This document shows positions 1 through 10,918 of a DNA stretch of 64,000 bases, one piece after another (within the stretch, counting starts at the first letter, position 1; each line of letters begins with the position of its first letter). This stretch comes from Riptortus pedestris (Eukaryota > Arthropoda > Insecta > Hemiptera > Alydidae), in contig CM032229.1 of assembly GCA_019009955.1 (NCBI GenBank), positions 9,641,001-9,705,000 of the forward strand, in the 5' to 3' direction. The translations under genes and the position numbers were made by a program. The notes under the pieces are model-generated. The model was not told the DNA's origin and made no database searches. It saw only the letters and a list, made by a program, of their open reading frames with translations.

Positions 1-440
1 TTGATTTTGTTCTTTTCGGATTTTAGATTAAATTTTCTTTTTATACACGTCTCTATCCTTTTACACAATTTTAAAACAAAAACTTTCTGGAGCAGCACCC
101 CCACTAATTTTAGCTATGAGCCGCCACTGACTATACTGATCTTCACTAATTCACTGTACCACACTGAAACTAAAAGCACTGTTCACTAAAGCTGGACTGA
201 ACGCACTGTTATTCATTAGCAAGAAAGCTGAGAAATTACTGACACACTTCCGGCTGAGCAGGTGGACTGTATTGGTGATCGTCGGTCCAGAACCGTCCTG
301 ACAGGCGTCGCCTAAAACATTCCTGTCGCCACCGCTACTTCTGGCGTGAACTGAACGTGAAAATACGTAATTAACTACACGGAATTTTAAAGTACATAAT
401 TTTCACAACAATACTTTTCTCGCCCTGGCTAGAAAGGAAT
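1..440. other. Unassigned sequence
   Basis: AT-rich sequence with no gene, RNA or repeat that I can recognise. Positions 190-350 are richer in GC than the surroundings but resemble nothing else in the window. Confidence 0.4.
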
Positions 441-995
441 TTAGAAAATACCAATTATCTCCATTGCTATAATTCAGATCGAAAAATTTTATGGAATCAA
501 TGTTATTGTAAATTTAATGTACTATAAATATTGTTATAGAGATTTATTCTCCATCTTCAATATTACCCGAAATATTTGGATTTTTTAGTTGTCAGTCTTC
601 AGTAAACCCTCGCTCCCAGACATGCCGCATAAACTATACTCTGCTATATAATGAATCACTTTATTTAAAGCTTTAATAGGCAATATTGTTTTCTACAGAT
701 ATTATCTAGATGAGGCACTAGCAAAAACGTCGTATGATGACGCCATCACTTAAGAAAATTTTTATTTGTTCTAAACCATACTCGATAGTTAACTGTTTCA
801 TTAAATGCAAGACGATAATCGTTAATGGCTGTAATCGGACAAGGAATATAGGGGGGGGGATTTAGAGAGAGAGGAGAAATTTGAAATTTCAAAATACGAT
901 ATTTTACGTAGAAATATAGAATATGTGGTTAGACGATATGACATATCTGCACTTGAGAAATCTGCTTAGTTTCCGCAGCCTTCGCCTGACGAACT
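440..995 (+). mobile_element. HINE-like element, subtype A/D, 5'-truncated
   Basis: The internal block (octamer-containing 'ATATTTG' segment, 'GTAAACCC..CTC', 'GATGACGCCATCAC', a 9-base G-run) is followed by a decayed 3' end, GAGAAATCTGCTTAGTTTCC then GCCTGACGAAC. The 5' palindrome and microsatellite are missing or too decayed to see. It is an old copy judging from the number of differences from other copies. Confidence 0.75.
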
Positions 996-1410
996 ATTAT
1001 AGTCCATAATTCTGCATTCCGAATAAGCCCATGTGGAAAGGTAATATTCATTTCCTAATGAATCACATAAAAATTTACAACTCTTCACATCTGAAATGCG
1101 ATTAGTTGACGCATCTCCTGCGTGTCGTACTACTACTATTCCATCTCCAGTTTTACCAACCTACCATCCATTCTGTTCAGTTTTCCTCTCAGCTTCTAGA
1201 GGTATTCTTCCTCTCCCAATCCTTTGTAGAGCCGACAGCCATCCCAGGGGATACCCCTTTGCCCTAATGGAGAGATACTGCCTCCATCCGGGTCAACCCT
1301 GAATCACCATCTAACCCACCCAGCCTCCCACGCTAAAACTTTCCTATCCTCTACATTATTTACCATATATCACTCCTCGTTCCCACTTTACTCGCTCGAC
1401 TCAAAGGTAA
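996..1410. other. Unassigned sequence
   Basis: Pyrimidine-rich stretch (about 1130-1390) without homology to other repeats in the window. A short open frame at 1096-1302 has no recognisable domain and low-complexity composition, so I do not call a gene. Confidence 0.4.
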
Positions 1411-2012
1411 TAAAGCCGGTCACGCATGGGCTGCGTTAACTAAGCAAATTTCCCTTGTGCGTTACGCATTTGCATTTATATAGAAAATTAAAAGTTCAAT
1501 GAAAAAAATATTTGGCATTTAGGCTGCAAATAAAGTGCATCATAATATAACAGCTTATTGTTAATATGACATGAGTAGGAGTGGAGTTACTGAAGGCCGA
1601 AAACTAAAAAAATGCAAATATCTCAATTAATAATCAATATAGTGAAAATACTTACATAAAAACATCTATAAAACATTGCATTTGCAATATTGGTTCAATT
1701 CAATGTTTCAATCCGACGCATAATAACGGAGATATTAAGAATTTTCGAAATTCCTCCCTACTAGGCGGATTTCAGCAACTAAAGAAATTGACCTTCCCTT
1801 TTACATAAAACTTATAAATATCGAGTTTAGTACCGATTAGACCAAAATTGCGACCGCTAGAGCGGTAACAGACAAATATATATATTAACAATTTTGAACG
1901 GACCACCTTTTCGTTATCTACTAGTTAGGATCGATAGCTATTTGAAATCTATCGAAAAGTGCATCATGAGTAAAACCTCAGTTGCTGATTTCTCCTAAGG
2001 GAAATCTGCTAT
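1411..2012 (-). mobile_element. HINE-like element, subtype A, near full length
   Basis: Read on the minus strand it starts with a palindrome (CTCCTAAGGGAAATC on the plus strand at 1990-2007) and ends with the hairpin region, seen on plus as CGGTCACGCATGGGCTGCG at 1416-1434. All internal blocks are present in order: the 'GGACCT..TTTTCG' block, a very short TA tract, the GACCGCTAGAGCGGTAACAG palindrome, the G-rich segment and the octamer ATGCAAATATCTC. About 600 bp with no protein-coding capacity. Confidence 0.85.
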
Positions 2013-2343
2013 TAAGTTGGACTAAACTATAATGGTACATTGACTTTGATAATGTTCACATTACTGGATTAATTGCTTCGCTAATGTGCCTTGCATCAAC
2101 ACCTCTCCATGATGAAATTAACAAACTAACGAAAAGAAATGTTCAAAATTAGCCGTTTTAATACAGATTTTCAGATATTAATTTTCCAATTATGATTACT
2201 CACAGTGACTGAGGGAATATATTAAATCTTTTTTCAGACTATCCGTCATCATTTGTGCGGAAATTTTAATTCAAGACGTAAAACGAAAAATACTAATACT
2301 TGTAGTGACTCTATTTGTATAAAATATTTCTATAAAATAGTGC

Positions 2344-2347
2344 AAAA
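2344..2347 (-). terminator. RNA polymerase III terminator of tRNA-Leu
   Basis: Four T residues on the minus strand begin six bases past the end of the tRNA. A short T-run is the standard Pol III stop signal; position and strand fit. Confidence 0.75.
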
Positions 2348-2353
2348 GCTATG

Positions 2354-2436
2354 TGTCAGAAGTGGGATTCGAACCCACGCCCACAGAGTGGACTGCGACC
2401 TGAACGCAGCGCCTTAGACCGCTCGGCCATCCTGAC
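2354..2436 (-). tRNA. tRNA-Leu (anticodon CAG)
   Basis: An intact 83-nt cloverleaf on the minus strand. The acceptor stem GTCAGGA pairs with TTCTGAC with one G-U pair, and the discriminator base is A. The anticodon stem CTGCG/CGCAG encloses the loop TTCAGGT, giving anticodon CAG (complement of 2400-2402), which reads CUG leucine codons. The long variable arm typical of class II tRNA-Leu is present. Internal promoters are clear: A box TGGCCGAGCGG and B box GGTTCGAATCC. There is no intron and no encoded CCA, as expected for a eukaryotic nuclear gene. A Pol III terminator lies just downstream. The copy lacks mutations in conserved positions, so it is probably a working gene rather than a SINE head. 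Confidence 0.96.
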
Positions 2437-2689
2437 TTGTAACGACGCTCCCTTCTGGTGTAAACTTGAAAATGGTACTTTGTTACTCGTTACTATTGAC
2501 TAATACAATTCATTTACTAACCAATAAAGTTATTTTTATTGGTCTTACATGTACGTCGTCGTTCAATATTTCCTAAGACATTGAGATTCAAATTATATGC
2601 GAGCAACACAGCCTCTCTTAAGCAACATTCATTTAGTGGCAATAAGATTAATATTTATTTATTTATTTTATTACCGGTAGCAAATAAAA
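2437..2689. other. Unassigned 5' flank of tRNA-Leu
   Basis: AT-rich; contains a TTTATTTATTTA tract near 2652-2668. No further gene seen. Confidence 0.35.
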
Positions 2690-2980
2690 GGAAAACATTT
2701 AGCCAATTATAGCTTACGGGTTGAACTAGTAGTAAAAACCATTTTTTATTAAGATTATTATGTATGCTTTTACTTATTTTTCGATACTACTCATAATAAC
2801 GGAGATATTTTGAATATTCGAATCCCCCCACCCTTCTATTCCAACCAGTCCTTTGGTCCACCTAGAGGTTCTTTGCCAACATAGCAGATTTTCCTTAAAG
2901 AATGTACTCGTGGGGCGATATAACTAAGAGATGAGAAAAAAAAGGACATTTTCAAATTGTGTGTGTGTGTGTGTGTGTGT
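2690..2980 (-). mobile_element. HINE-like fragments plus (TG)n
   Basis: 2770-2850 matches the 'CATAATAACGGAGATATTTTGAATATTCGAA..CCCCC' block of subtype D on the minus strand. At 2881-2900 a plus-strand AGCAGATTTTCCTTAA resembles the 5' terminus of a second copy, followed by a decayed block and a (TG)n tract at 2958-2980 in the usual microsatellite position. Both pieces are short and decayed. Confidence 0.5.
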
Positions 2981-3159
2981 ATAAAACAAAATAATAAGAG
3001 CCCTTTTTACAAGAATGTGTCAACCTGTAGGCCTCCCCTATAAGAGAGACTAATGCCATAACTTCCCCAGCCCGACTGGGGCTCAGTACTTCAGGTCGCA
3101 GCAACCTTTGACATTACAGTCTACACCTCTCAACACTCAGCCATGCACCCCTTCCGCCC

Positions 3160-3221
<62 letters not shown>

Positions 3222-3464
3222 GTGTGAGTAGTATTTACAGCTTGCACTTGGCCTCTTGAACTGGTAAACCAGATTTTCACGGAAAAGGTAATACGAGGGT
3301 CACAAGGACAGGCAGTGGTTTCTCATTGCCTTCTGCATCAGAACTTCCCGTAATAAAGGGATGATGTGGAAAATTTCATTCACGCCAGTAAAGGCATGAG
3401 TAGAGTAAATTCCACTCGAAGCCAGAGTTGTTAGATACTCATCCCTCGGAAGCCTGGAGCTTGC
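2981..3464. repeat. (TA)n tract in unassigned sequence
   Basis: A (TA)n tract spans about 3164-3217. The flanks (3000-3160 and 3220-3460) have higher GC and do not match other repeats in the window; the right flank looks like unique sequence or a repeat represented once. Confidence 0.6.
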
Positions 3465-4001
3465 AAAATCTGACTAATTATTTCTTACGTGTGTCACGTA
3501 TTTCCATTTACCTCAAAACCTAAAAGCTCAAAGAGACACATTATTTGGTATTTAGGCTTCAAATAATGTGATTCATAATATAACAGCCTATTGTTAATAT
3601 GACGTGAGTGGAAGTGGGGGTTGACTGAAGGCCATAACTAAAAAATGCAAATATCACCGTTAGTACTAAAGATTGAAAATGAATTTATATAACAATATTT
3701 ATAGTACATTTTATTTCCAATAAATGTGTTTTTTTTATTTGTTTTTTTTATTATTTTTTTTTTAACAATTTTCCCACCCGACGTATAATAATGGAGATAT
3801 CTGAAATTTCATAATTTCCCCCCTGTAAGCCCCCCCCGGGTGGATTTCAGCCATTATAGAACTCGGCCGTTCATCCATTAACGAACTCGATAGTTTTGTA
3901 TGAAGGGCTTATATCATATAAAGGCTTATCGAGTTTGATTACGATCAAATAAGAATTGCGACCGCTATAGCCGTATCATACGTGCAAGTGAGTATATATG
4001 T

Positions 4002-4039
<38 letters not shown>

Positions 4040-4160
4040 AATTTTTAATGGACCTTATTTTCGTCATCTCCTAAGTAGGATCGGTAAACATTTGAGTAAA
4101 TTTTTCGATAATCGCGTAATGAGTACAACCTCAATAGCTGATTTGCCCTAAAATTTGCAA
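3465..4160 (-). mobile_element. HINE-like element, subtype A, with (TG)n core
   Basis: Near full length. The central tract is (TG)n with TATATATGTG at 3993-4036 instead of the usual (TA)n, at the same place between 'GACCGCTATAGCCGT' and 'GGACCTTATTTTCGTC'. The 5' palindrome has decayed to GATTTGCCCTAAAA and the 3' hairpin is not recognisable. Confidence 0.8.
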
Positions 4161-4164
4161 GGTG

Positions 4165-4361
4165 AAGGTCAGTTATCGGCAGAAGCTGGTACTTTGCCGG
4201 AGAGTGACTCCGTTAATCGTGAGAGGCGAGTGATCGCGATCCCACTAGCCCCTCCCCTGATAGGAGGGGTGGTGGGGCAAAGGAGGAGGGGCCTACTATC
4301 TCTCCTCGCGCTCAGAACTATTCCAGCCCTCAGCCGCTTCGGATCGTACCCTCTCTTTCTT

Positions 4362-4452
<91 letters not shown>

Positions 4453-4502
4453 CTTTCGCTTTCTCTCTCTCTCGGAGCGCTTCACTTCGGATGCCGGCTT
4501 CG
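4165..4502 (+). promoter_or_regulatory. CpG-rich promoter-like patch with donor site
   Basis: A GC-rich, CpG-dense patch in an otherwise AT-rich window. CpG dinucleotides recur in 4175-4350 and 4465-4502, with an uninterrupted (CT)n tract at about 4366-4448 between them. It ends at TTCG|GTGAGT (GT at 4503-4504), a good splice-donor match, after which composition returns to AT-rich. A short ATG-CCG-GCT-TCG runs into the donor. This could be a promoter and 5' untranslated exon of a gene transcribed rightward. No TATA box or downstream exon is proven. It could also be a single-copy GC-rich repeat. Confidence 0.3.
4366..4448. repeat. (CT)n microsatellite
   Basis: About 83 bases of nearly perfect CT repeat. 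The long Ser-Leu (and, on the other strand, Arg-Glu) frames here come from the repeat. Confidence 0.95.
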
Positions 4503-6429
4503 GTGAGTCTTTTTATTAACTTTTTTGGGTGTTTCCATTTTATATAAATTTTTATAATAATATTTTCTCTCCTATTTATTTTTGTTAATTTTCCCCAAAT
4601 TTTGTTTCCAAAAAATATTTTTTTCATAATAATTCCTTGGTTTTTTTTTTTCCATGTTTTTAATGTAATTCATTGGAAATCCTATATATGATAAAATCAA
4701 AATAAACAATTTGGCATTTCTGGGTTATCAGAATTATGTCACCTCTCAAAACCCTTCGAAATTTTATTACGAGGTATTGGCAAATAATCAAAAATTTAAC
4801 AGAATTAAATGTATTTATAAAACTGCATTAGAACAAATATTAAAACTTCTACCTATAATTGAAATACTAAACTCTCTTAAATATTTTTATTGGAAATTAT
4901 GTCTTTAATCAGTACAAATTTACTTATTTATTATTTTTCAGTGCAATACTCAATTTATATTTTAACAATTATTAGTTGTGAGTGTAAGTGATGAATAGTA
5001 ATGTGAAATTATTAGAAAAATTCGGCTACATTTTGGAAGTCAATAAATACAATCTGAGAATTCTGGAAGTACAACTGACACTTAATGATAGGAATAAGAA
5101 TATTAATTGACGTTTTTGAAATTTTGAGTCCTACCGATGAGAGAAAAACACATCTGTCTTTCTGTATGCATCAAATTCGATTGGGATCGTAGGTGTGATA
5201 TAGCTGAAGTTGGCTAAACAAGTGTGAGACAGTATAATTTTTGGAATATGCGCGTTGAACCTAAGTGATAAAAAGTGATTAGTTATTGTCGTTATAATGG
5301 GGATAAAACATTGGCATTTCACAAATGTTGAATTTCAATTTGACAATCGATGAATGGCGAGTGTCATATTAAATTTTTACTCTAGTTAAGGGATGATGCT
5401 GACCAAGCCAATAAAGGGGGAGGGTTTGAAAAAATGTCAGTGCTATTGAACGTGTTTTTAGAGCGTTCATTGCAAGAGGTCCATATATATTTTTTATTTT
5501 ACCATTAGTAAGAATGTAATTAGCAGTTGAAGTATGCCTGGAATTTTAATTCGTCTGGAGCTCAGATTCGTTAAAAAAAATCATAATAATATTACAATTT
5601 AACTCAAATACTTCAAATTAAATATATACTACGAATCTTGTCGAAACTATTTAGAATAATATAGCTTTGTGAAACTAGTGAGTGCGGGATTGAACTGAAA
5701 CCTATGTGGTTATAAGTGGAGTGATAACGGACTTATCGTCTGTCCCTGCCTCTTATCAATGTTCTAATCAGGGCTGTACTTGCCAGAACCACTGCATTAT
5801 AAGATGATAGCTTAGTCTTTGTCGGCACTGTTTGATGTTGCTTATACCTGGATACCGTAGTTATAGAGACCGATAACTTCCCCCTTCCTAAAACATTTTA
5901 ATTTTTTTCTATTAAAAATTCTACACTTCACTTGTCCCATGACTCCCCCAACAACTATTGACAGAAAGCAGCCCATACGTTAAAAAAATATTCTCATACC
6001 TACACAAAATTCAAATATACAACAAAATTTAAAAAACAAATTAAGTCTGTGGTGTACAACAGGATTTCAAATTAAATGCATTAATTGTATTATATGCATT
6101 TATATATATATAACACAACAGCTACCCTGAAGGAGGACATTCCGAAAATCATTAGCAAAAGTATTATTTTCATCCATTCATTTCCTACTAATTATTCAGC
6201 AACTATGCTCATCACCAATTTATTTTATTATATATTTTTTAATATTCTGATATAATTACTTGAATTTATTTTTCTTTAGTTATTTCCTATTGTTGCTTGT
6301 TGTTATCTCTTATTTATTTTACTTTCGTTATTTGACTTTGTATAATTTTCCACTTTTTAAAGGGCAAACCACTTTTGATGTAGTCCATAAAGAACGAAAT
6401 CTAAATCTATTCGTCTCTCATTTAATGAG
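4503..6429. other. Unassigned AT-rich sequence
   Basis: Nearly 2 kb without a recognisable repeat or gene. Short open frames (for example 4711-4908 and the minus frame 5131-5322) have no domain I recognise. If the patch at 4165-4502 is a first exon, this would be intron. Confidence 0.4.
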
Positions 6430-6537
6430 AAAAGCGTATCATTTTCACGAGTAAAACTCTTTAACATTCTGCCCGAAAGTATCAAATCTATTAAAAAATA
6501 CTCTTTGTTCGGAATTGTTCAAAAAACAACTAAATAA
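6430..6537 (+). pseudogene. Possible LINE reverse-transcriptase C-terminus relic
   Basis: A frame ending in a stop at 6535-6537 reads VKLFNILPESIKSIKKYSLF. This resembles the C-terminal tail of CR1/L2/RTE-type reverse transcriptases, which commonly has a W/F-N-x-LP-x-x-I pattern followed by a lysine-rich tail and stop. Only about 35 codons remain, upstream frames are broken and no catalytic domain is visible, so this is a fossil at best. A chance match in AT-rich DNA is possible. Confidence 0.4.
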
Positions 6538-7049
6538 TACTTGTCATAGCTATCGGTATAAAATAATTTGTGATAAGGTAAATTGTCTCTTTATGGTGGG
6601 ACAATTTTCTTATCATTTATAAAGATTGTCATCCTTTAATAAATTTGCATGACAACAAATAAAGAAAATGTGTGTTATATATTTTGAGTTGTATTTAGAT
6701 TGTTAACGAAACTAATTTATTGCATATAATTATTTAAATTGATGAATTTTATATTATGTGATCTTAAATATGGCAGAATTTTATAACGAATGTATTCTAT
6801 AAGTGTAAATATAATTGAATAATTTGGAAAGAATTTAATTGATATAATATTAGAAAATTGTTTGTAAAAAAAACAACTAATTTTCGTATCCTATTATGTT
6901 ATCATAAACGTTTCATTTCATTATTTGCAGAACGTATTGTAATCGCAAAAATTTTCTGTTTTTAGATTTCAAAGAAATTTTCTATTTTGACCGTCCCTCA
7001 ACAACATTTTGAGTTGAGTTTCAGTTTCTGTACGTATTTCGCATAACTC
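6538..7049. other. Unassigned AT-rich sequence
   Basis: Nothing recognisable beyond AT-rich sequence. Confidence 0.35.
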
Positions 7050-7290
7050 AAAAACCTTAGAATGTTGAAATTTCATATTTAGGATTGTTGGGCCGACTAG
7101 ATATGCATCTCCTTTTTTTATCAAAATTGACATAGGGAGAAGGGCGAAAATAAAAAATCTCCATTTTCTCTATATCTAGTAGAAGTACAGATAATTTGCA
7201 TTAAACCATTATTGTTTATCATAAAACGATCTATAAATTGTGATTTATAATACATTTGATCAGATGCATTGGGACGGAAATATGATGTGG
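7050..7290 (+). repeat. Repeat family B copy
   Basis: Begins CCTTAGAATGTTGAAATTTC and continues through a purine-rich 'GGGAGAAGGG..GAAAATAAAAAATCTCC' segment to 'GATCAGATGCATTG'. Related copies lie at 19319-19560 and 26880-27140 (plus) and 8371-8450 (minus). Its class is unknown. Similar short motifs to the HINE family ('TCGGATGCATTG', G-rich tract) suggest a distant relative. Confidence 0.65.
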
Positions 7291-8033
7291 TTGCCTGCCT
7301 CCGATTTTTTATCTTTGCAATCTTCCATGTTATTTCTGTTATCAGTCAAAATGCAATCTTGAGATGTTTTCACCTGTGCAGTGCGAAATTCCTTTTTGAT
7401 AAACGAATCCGTAAAAACAAAAATGAAAAAAAAAAAAAGCTATTTGCTATCATAATACTTCCGTAATTCCTTCAACCTTTTTATCACTAACTGCCTTTTC
7501 TAAATGATAATGTTATCAGTGAGGACTTGAGTGTTTCATTGAAGGTCGCTATCCTTAGTAAGGAAATTCAAGGTCCCACCAACATGGCTAGCCATTTTTT
7601 TCTGAATGAGATCCTACAAGAAGGTAAATTGTGCAACATAAAATCCTTTGGGTTTAATGCTATTTTCTAAATATTCCACTTAGCATTCAATTGTATTTTT
7701 ACGATAATCTCCTGTCTACCCTACAGGGGTATCTAAAAATCTACTATGTATAGATTTTTCTAAATGTACATTTATGGATTTTTTAGGATACCTGCGCTTT
7801 CTACGTTCAATAACCCCCCTCCACCTATTCCCACTAATGTTATTTTCACTTTATTCTAACAAGTCACTAACCTTCTAATATCATGTTTACAAAGACTTTT
7901 TTCTAATGAAGAAGAATAGAAAGTGAGATTAGTCTTATGAGGGGATTCCATGGTAAATGAGACAGTTCGTACAGTTATGCATGTCAGTTTTTTACGTCTT
8001 TGTACTAAGAAGTATTGTGATCGCAAACATTTT
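7291..8033. other. Unassigned sequence
   Basis: No gene or repeat recognised. The predicted frame at 7269-7466 is AT-biased and featureless. Confidence 0.35.
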
Positions 8034-8155
8034 AGAAGATTTCCCTTAAGGAAAATCAGCTATGAGGTTGAATTCATGACGCATTTTCGAAACAATTTCC
8101 TCAAATGTCCATCGATCCTTCTCAGCTGATGACGAAAATGATGCTCTTTCAAAAG

Positions 8156-8208
<53 letters not shown>

Positions 8209-8450
8209 TTGTATGTTAACGCTCTAGCGGTCGCAATTTTCGTTTCATCGTTACCAAACTTCATACTTAATCGATTATAAAGAAAGAACAAGTTCGTTAA
8301 TTACGGAAATCGGACAACTCTCAGGAGAAGAATTTTGAAAAATATTAATATCTCCCTTACCAGATCAACCAAAGGTGACTACTTGACGTAAAAACTATCC
8401 CAAATATGAGATTTCAATATTCTAAGGCTAGCCGATATTTAGTTATACGA
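8034..8450 (+). mobile_element. HINE-like 5' half joined to repeat B
   Basis: Starts GATTTCCCTTAAGGAAAATC then the conserved 5' block, (TA)n at about 8160-8204, and the CGCTCTAGCGGTCGCAA segment. After about 8345 it passes into a minus-strand copy of repeat family B, recognised by TTCTAAGGCTAGCC at 8430-8443. The HINE 3' hairpin is absent. Confidence 0.8.
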
Positions 8451-9537
8451 TATACGTACACAAGTTTCTCCCGAAACTAGAAAATATATACTAGAAAATG
8501 GGTTAAGGGAAGGTCGAAACTGATAACTCTCTCGACATTTGAAAACGGGACATTTACTTTTGCAAGCCCCATTTATGGATTTCTTAATGAATAAATAAAT
8601 ATATTTGGGTCAACAGTCCATGGCTGGCCATGACCTACCGAATTACAATTGGTTGGGAGGGCTGAGCGATCAACCCGACGCGTTTCATGAAGAATTATGG
8701 CACTATTATAAACAAATTATCACTACTTCTTTAGTAAAACAGCTACTCAAGTGCCTTAGAATGTGAGCAGATTACAAATAGAATTCATATTTTAGCGTTT
8801 GCAATACTCCCTTTACTCCGCCCAAGGACGTAAAGAAGTGTTTATCATAGCCTGTTCGATAAGTAAGAACCGACAACAAACCGGTCGAGGCTGCTTATAA
8901 AAATATTCCTGTAAGCATTACTAGAAGTTGCCAGAAAAATGGTGCGATTAATCTAAGTACATTTCTCTATTGGGAGCACTGGCATTAAAAGCAAATACAT
9001 TCCTGGGGTTAAACCATTGTAGTAGCTTGAAATGTAAGCAAAGAGATAAGCCCTGTACATTATTGTCTCTGCCTTATTTATTGATCCCTAACGGTAAATA
9101 ACTCTTTATATAGAGTCCTGGCAGACTGCTCAAATAGAAAACCCCCTTCGGGCTTTGCTAACACAACCAGATATAATGGTAGTTTATTTTCTTTACAGAT
9201 ATAGCATGTATTGAAGAATGCATTTAAAATGAGTATGTACTATTAATTATCAATGAAATTCAGTTTTGAATATTAAATAATTAATCAAATAAATGAAAGA
9301 AAAAAATATAAATAAACAAGGAATATGTAACAAATTAAAAATAATGTAATATGTGTAGTATATATATATATATATATAAATACATATTTGTGGGACCTCA
9401 TTTTTTGGGTATAGTCTCTAGGCGCTTTCCCACCTCAAGTCTGATGTGGAACATACAATTTCATTACACGCAATTTGTATGTTATAAATTTAATAAATAC
9501 AATTTTATTTAGTTAAAATATAAAATTTTATATTTTA
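8451..9537. other. Unassigned sequence with short (TA)n
   Basis: No gene recognised. A (TA)n tract of about 19 bases lies at 9360-9378. Confidence 0.35.
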
Positions 9538-9744
9538 GCGTCAACTTTTTGCCACTAAGGCTAATTGGGACGGGTTATCTACAGGTCACCACCCTTTTCT
9601 AGCCTGGGTGGGACTAAGGATTTTATGTAATGAATTTCGTCATTATATAAATTCCTCTTCCCAGACGAGAATCAAACTCGTTTACTTGGTTTACCATGTG
9701 AGATAAAGGTCAACGCTTTAACTCACATGGCTAACCTGAGCCCC
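9538..9744 (-). mobile_element. SINE family 1 (tRNA-derived), near full length
   Basis: Read on the minus strand the head is GGGGCTCAGGTTAGCCATGT, followed by the A-box-like region and a decayed B box at 9670-9680 (seen on plus as GAATCAAACTCG; other copies have GAATCGAACTC). The body ends with 'GTAGATAACCCGTCCC' and 'GTTGACG'. The A-box/B-box layout marks a Pol III tRNA-derived SINE of about 225 bp. The AATAAT tail is missing here. Confidence 0.85.
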
Positions 9745-9929
9745 CTAAAAAAAAAATATGAAGAACCTCACTTATGCCACCTAGGTAGGGTTGATGGTAA
9801 CTTTTTCGAATTTTAGCAGATTTCCCTTAAGGGAAATCAGCTATTGAGGTTGTACTCATGACGCGATATTCGAAATTTTTCTTCAAATGTCCATCGATCC
9901 TACCCAGGTGATGACGAAAATGAGGTCCG

Positions 9930-9936
<7 letters not shown>

Positions 9937-9993
<57 letters not shown>

Positions 9994-10026
9994 TAGATAG
10001 ATAGAGAGATAGATAGATAGATAGAT
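9937..10026. repeat. (TA)n(GATA)n microsatellite
   Basis: Compound tract at the fixed HINE microsatellite position, flanked by 'GGTCCGTCTGTG' and 'TTTGTCTGTTGCCGC'. Confidence 0.95.
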
Positions 10027-10119
10027 ATTTGTCTGTTGCCGCTCTAGCGGTCGCAATTATTGTTTAATCGTGTTATAACTTGTTTAATTAAGAGGAGGGA
10101 ACTTAGAAACTTCAAAATA

Positions 10120-10280
10120 ACTTCTTTATTCGGGATTTGGGCTGGCTGGCGTTGGTCCATCATCAACGGAAGGATAAAAAGGTCAAAACAAATCCACTCT
10201 TAATACTTTATTTATTAAATGCAGAGTACTTTCGGGGCAAACCGTCCCATCTTCAGTGCTCTACAGTTAATAAATGAAGT
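10120..10280 (-). mobile_element. Insert in HINE, possible Penelope-like relic
   Basis: About 160 bp foreign to the HINE consensus. Minus strand reads GAGCACTGAAGATGGGACGG and then CCCCGAAAGTACTC, the kind of CTGAAGA...GAAA motif found in terminal repeats of Penelope-like retroelements, which are known to carry hammerhead ribozymes. No reverse transcriptase or GIY-YIG sequence is nearby, so the assignment rests on the motif alone. Confidence 0.4.
10210..10275 (-). ncRNA. Hammerhead-ribozyme-like motif
   Basis: On the minus strand the core elements occur in order: CTGAAGA (complement of 10250-10256), a stem II region GGGAC-loop-GCCCC, GAAA (complement of 10230-10233), then a palindromic AGTACT as a short stem III ending in the required U, and C at the cleavage position. 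Stem I has an inner GCA/TGC helix and an outer 9-bp helix ATTTATTAA/TTAATAAAT separated by an asymmetric internal loop. All conserved core residues are present. One flaw is an unpaired U between CTGAAGA and stem II. The self-complementary stem III suggests action as a dimer, as described for Penelope-like hammerheads. Activity is untested. Confidence 0.5.
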
Positions 10281-10785
10281 AGTCAATCATATTGAAAAAT
10301 AAATTTACAATAAATATTGTTGTATAGATTTATTCTCTATGTTCAATATTAACCGGTATATTTGAGTTCTGGTTTTCAGCCTTCAGTAAGCCCCCGTCTC
10401 TCGAGTACGCCACATAAACAATACTCTGTTATATAATAACCACTTTATTTGGAGTTTACATACCAAATATATTTTTTCAACTGAGGTTTATTACGTGGGG
10501 TACTTGAAAATAAGTTAAGTGATAATCCCATCATTTGAGATTTTACTTAACTGGAAATGTTTATTTATTTTTTTACACCATCCATATTTAACTGTTCCAG
10601 TCAATACTAAAGATCATACTAGTTAATGACTGAAATCAAACCCGGAAAAAGGGAGGGGAAATTCAAAATACAATGTATCTCCGTTATTTTAATTAGAAAT
10701 ATTGAATTTATGGTAAAATGATGCTATACCAGCAAGTGGGAATTGTGCATTGTTTACGCAGCCCCTGCGTGAAGGAATTTTCAGT

Positions 10786-10918
10786 GCTGTGGGAAATTGT
10801 TTTCATAAATCCTCAGTTTACACCAGTTCTTTTAAGTTTAAAGCAGTAGTTTTTTTTTAACAGGAATGGACTAAGTTCCTAATGGTCCCTTACCAAGTTG
10901 TAATCGATAACTCCCAAG
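10786..10918. other. Unassigned sequence
   Basis: Short AT-rich spacer between the HINE 3' end and a long inverted repeat. Confidence 0.3.

Larger units (their letters stand above)
9814..10785 (+). mobile_element. HINE-like element, subtype D, with insertion
   Basis: A long copy from a perfect palindrome GATTTCCCTTAAGGGAAATC (9819-9838) to the hairpin ACGCAGCCCCTGCGT (10760-10774). The core is (TA)n at 9937-9990 followed by (GATA)n to 10026. Between about 10120 and 10280 the HINE is interrupted by foreign sequence carrying a hammerhead-like motif. HINE homology resumes at 'AAATTTACAATAAATATTG'. Confidence 0.87.
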
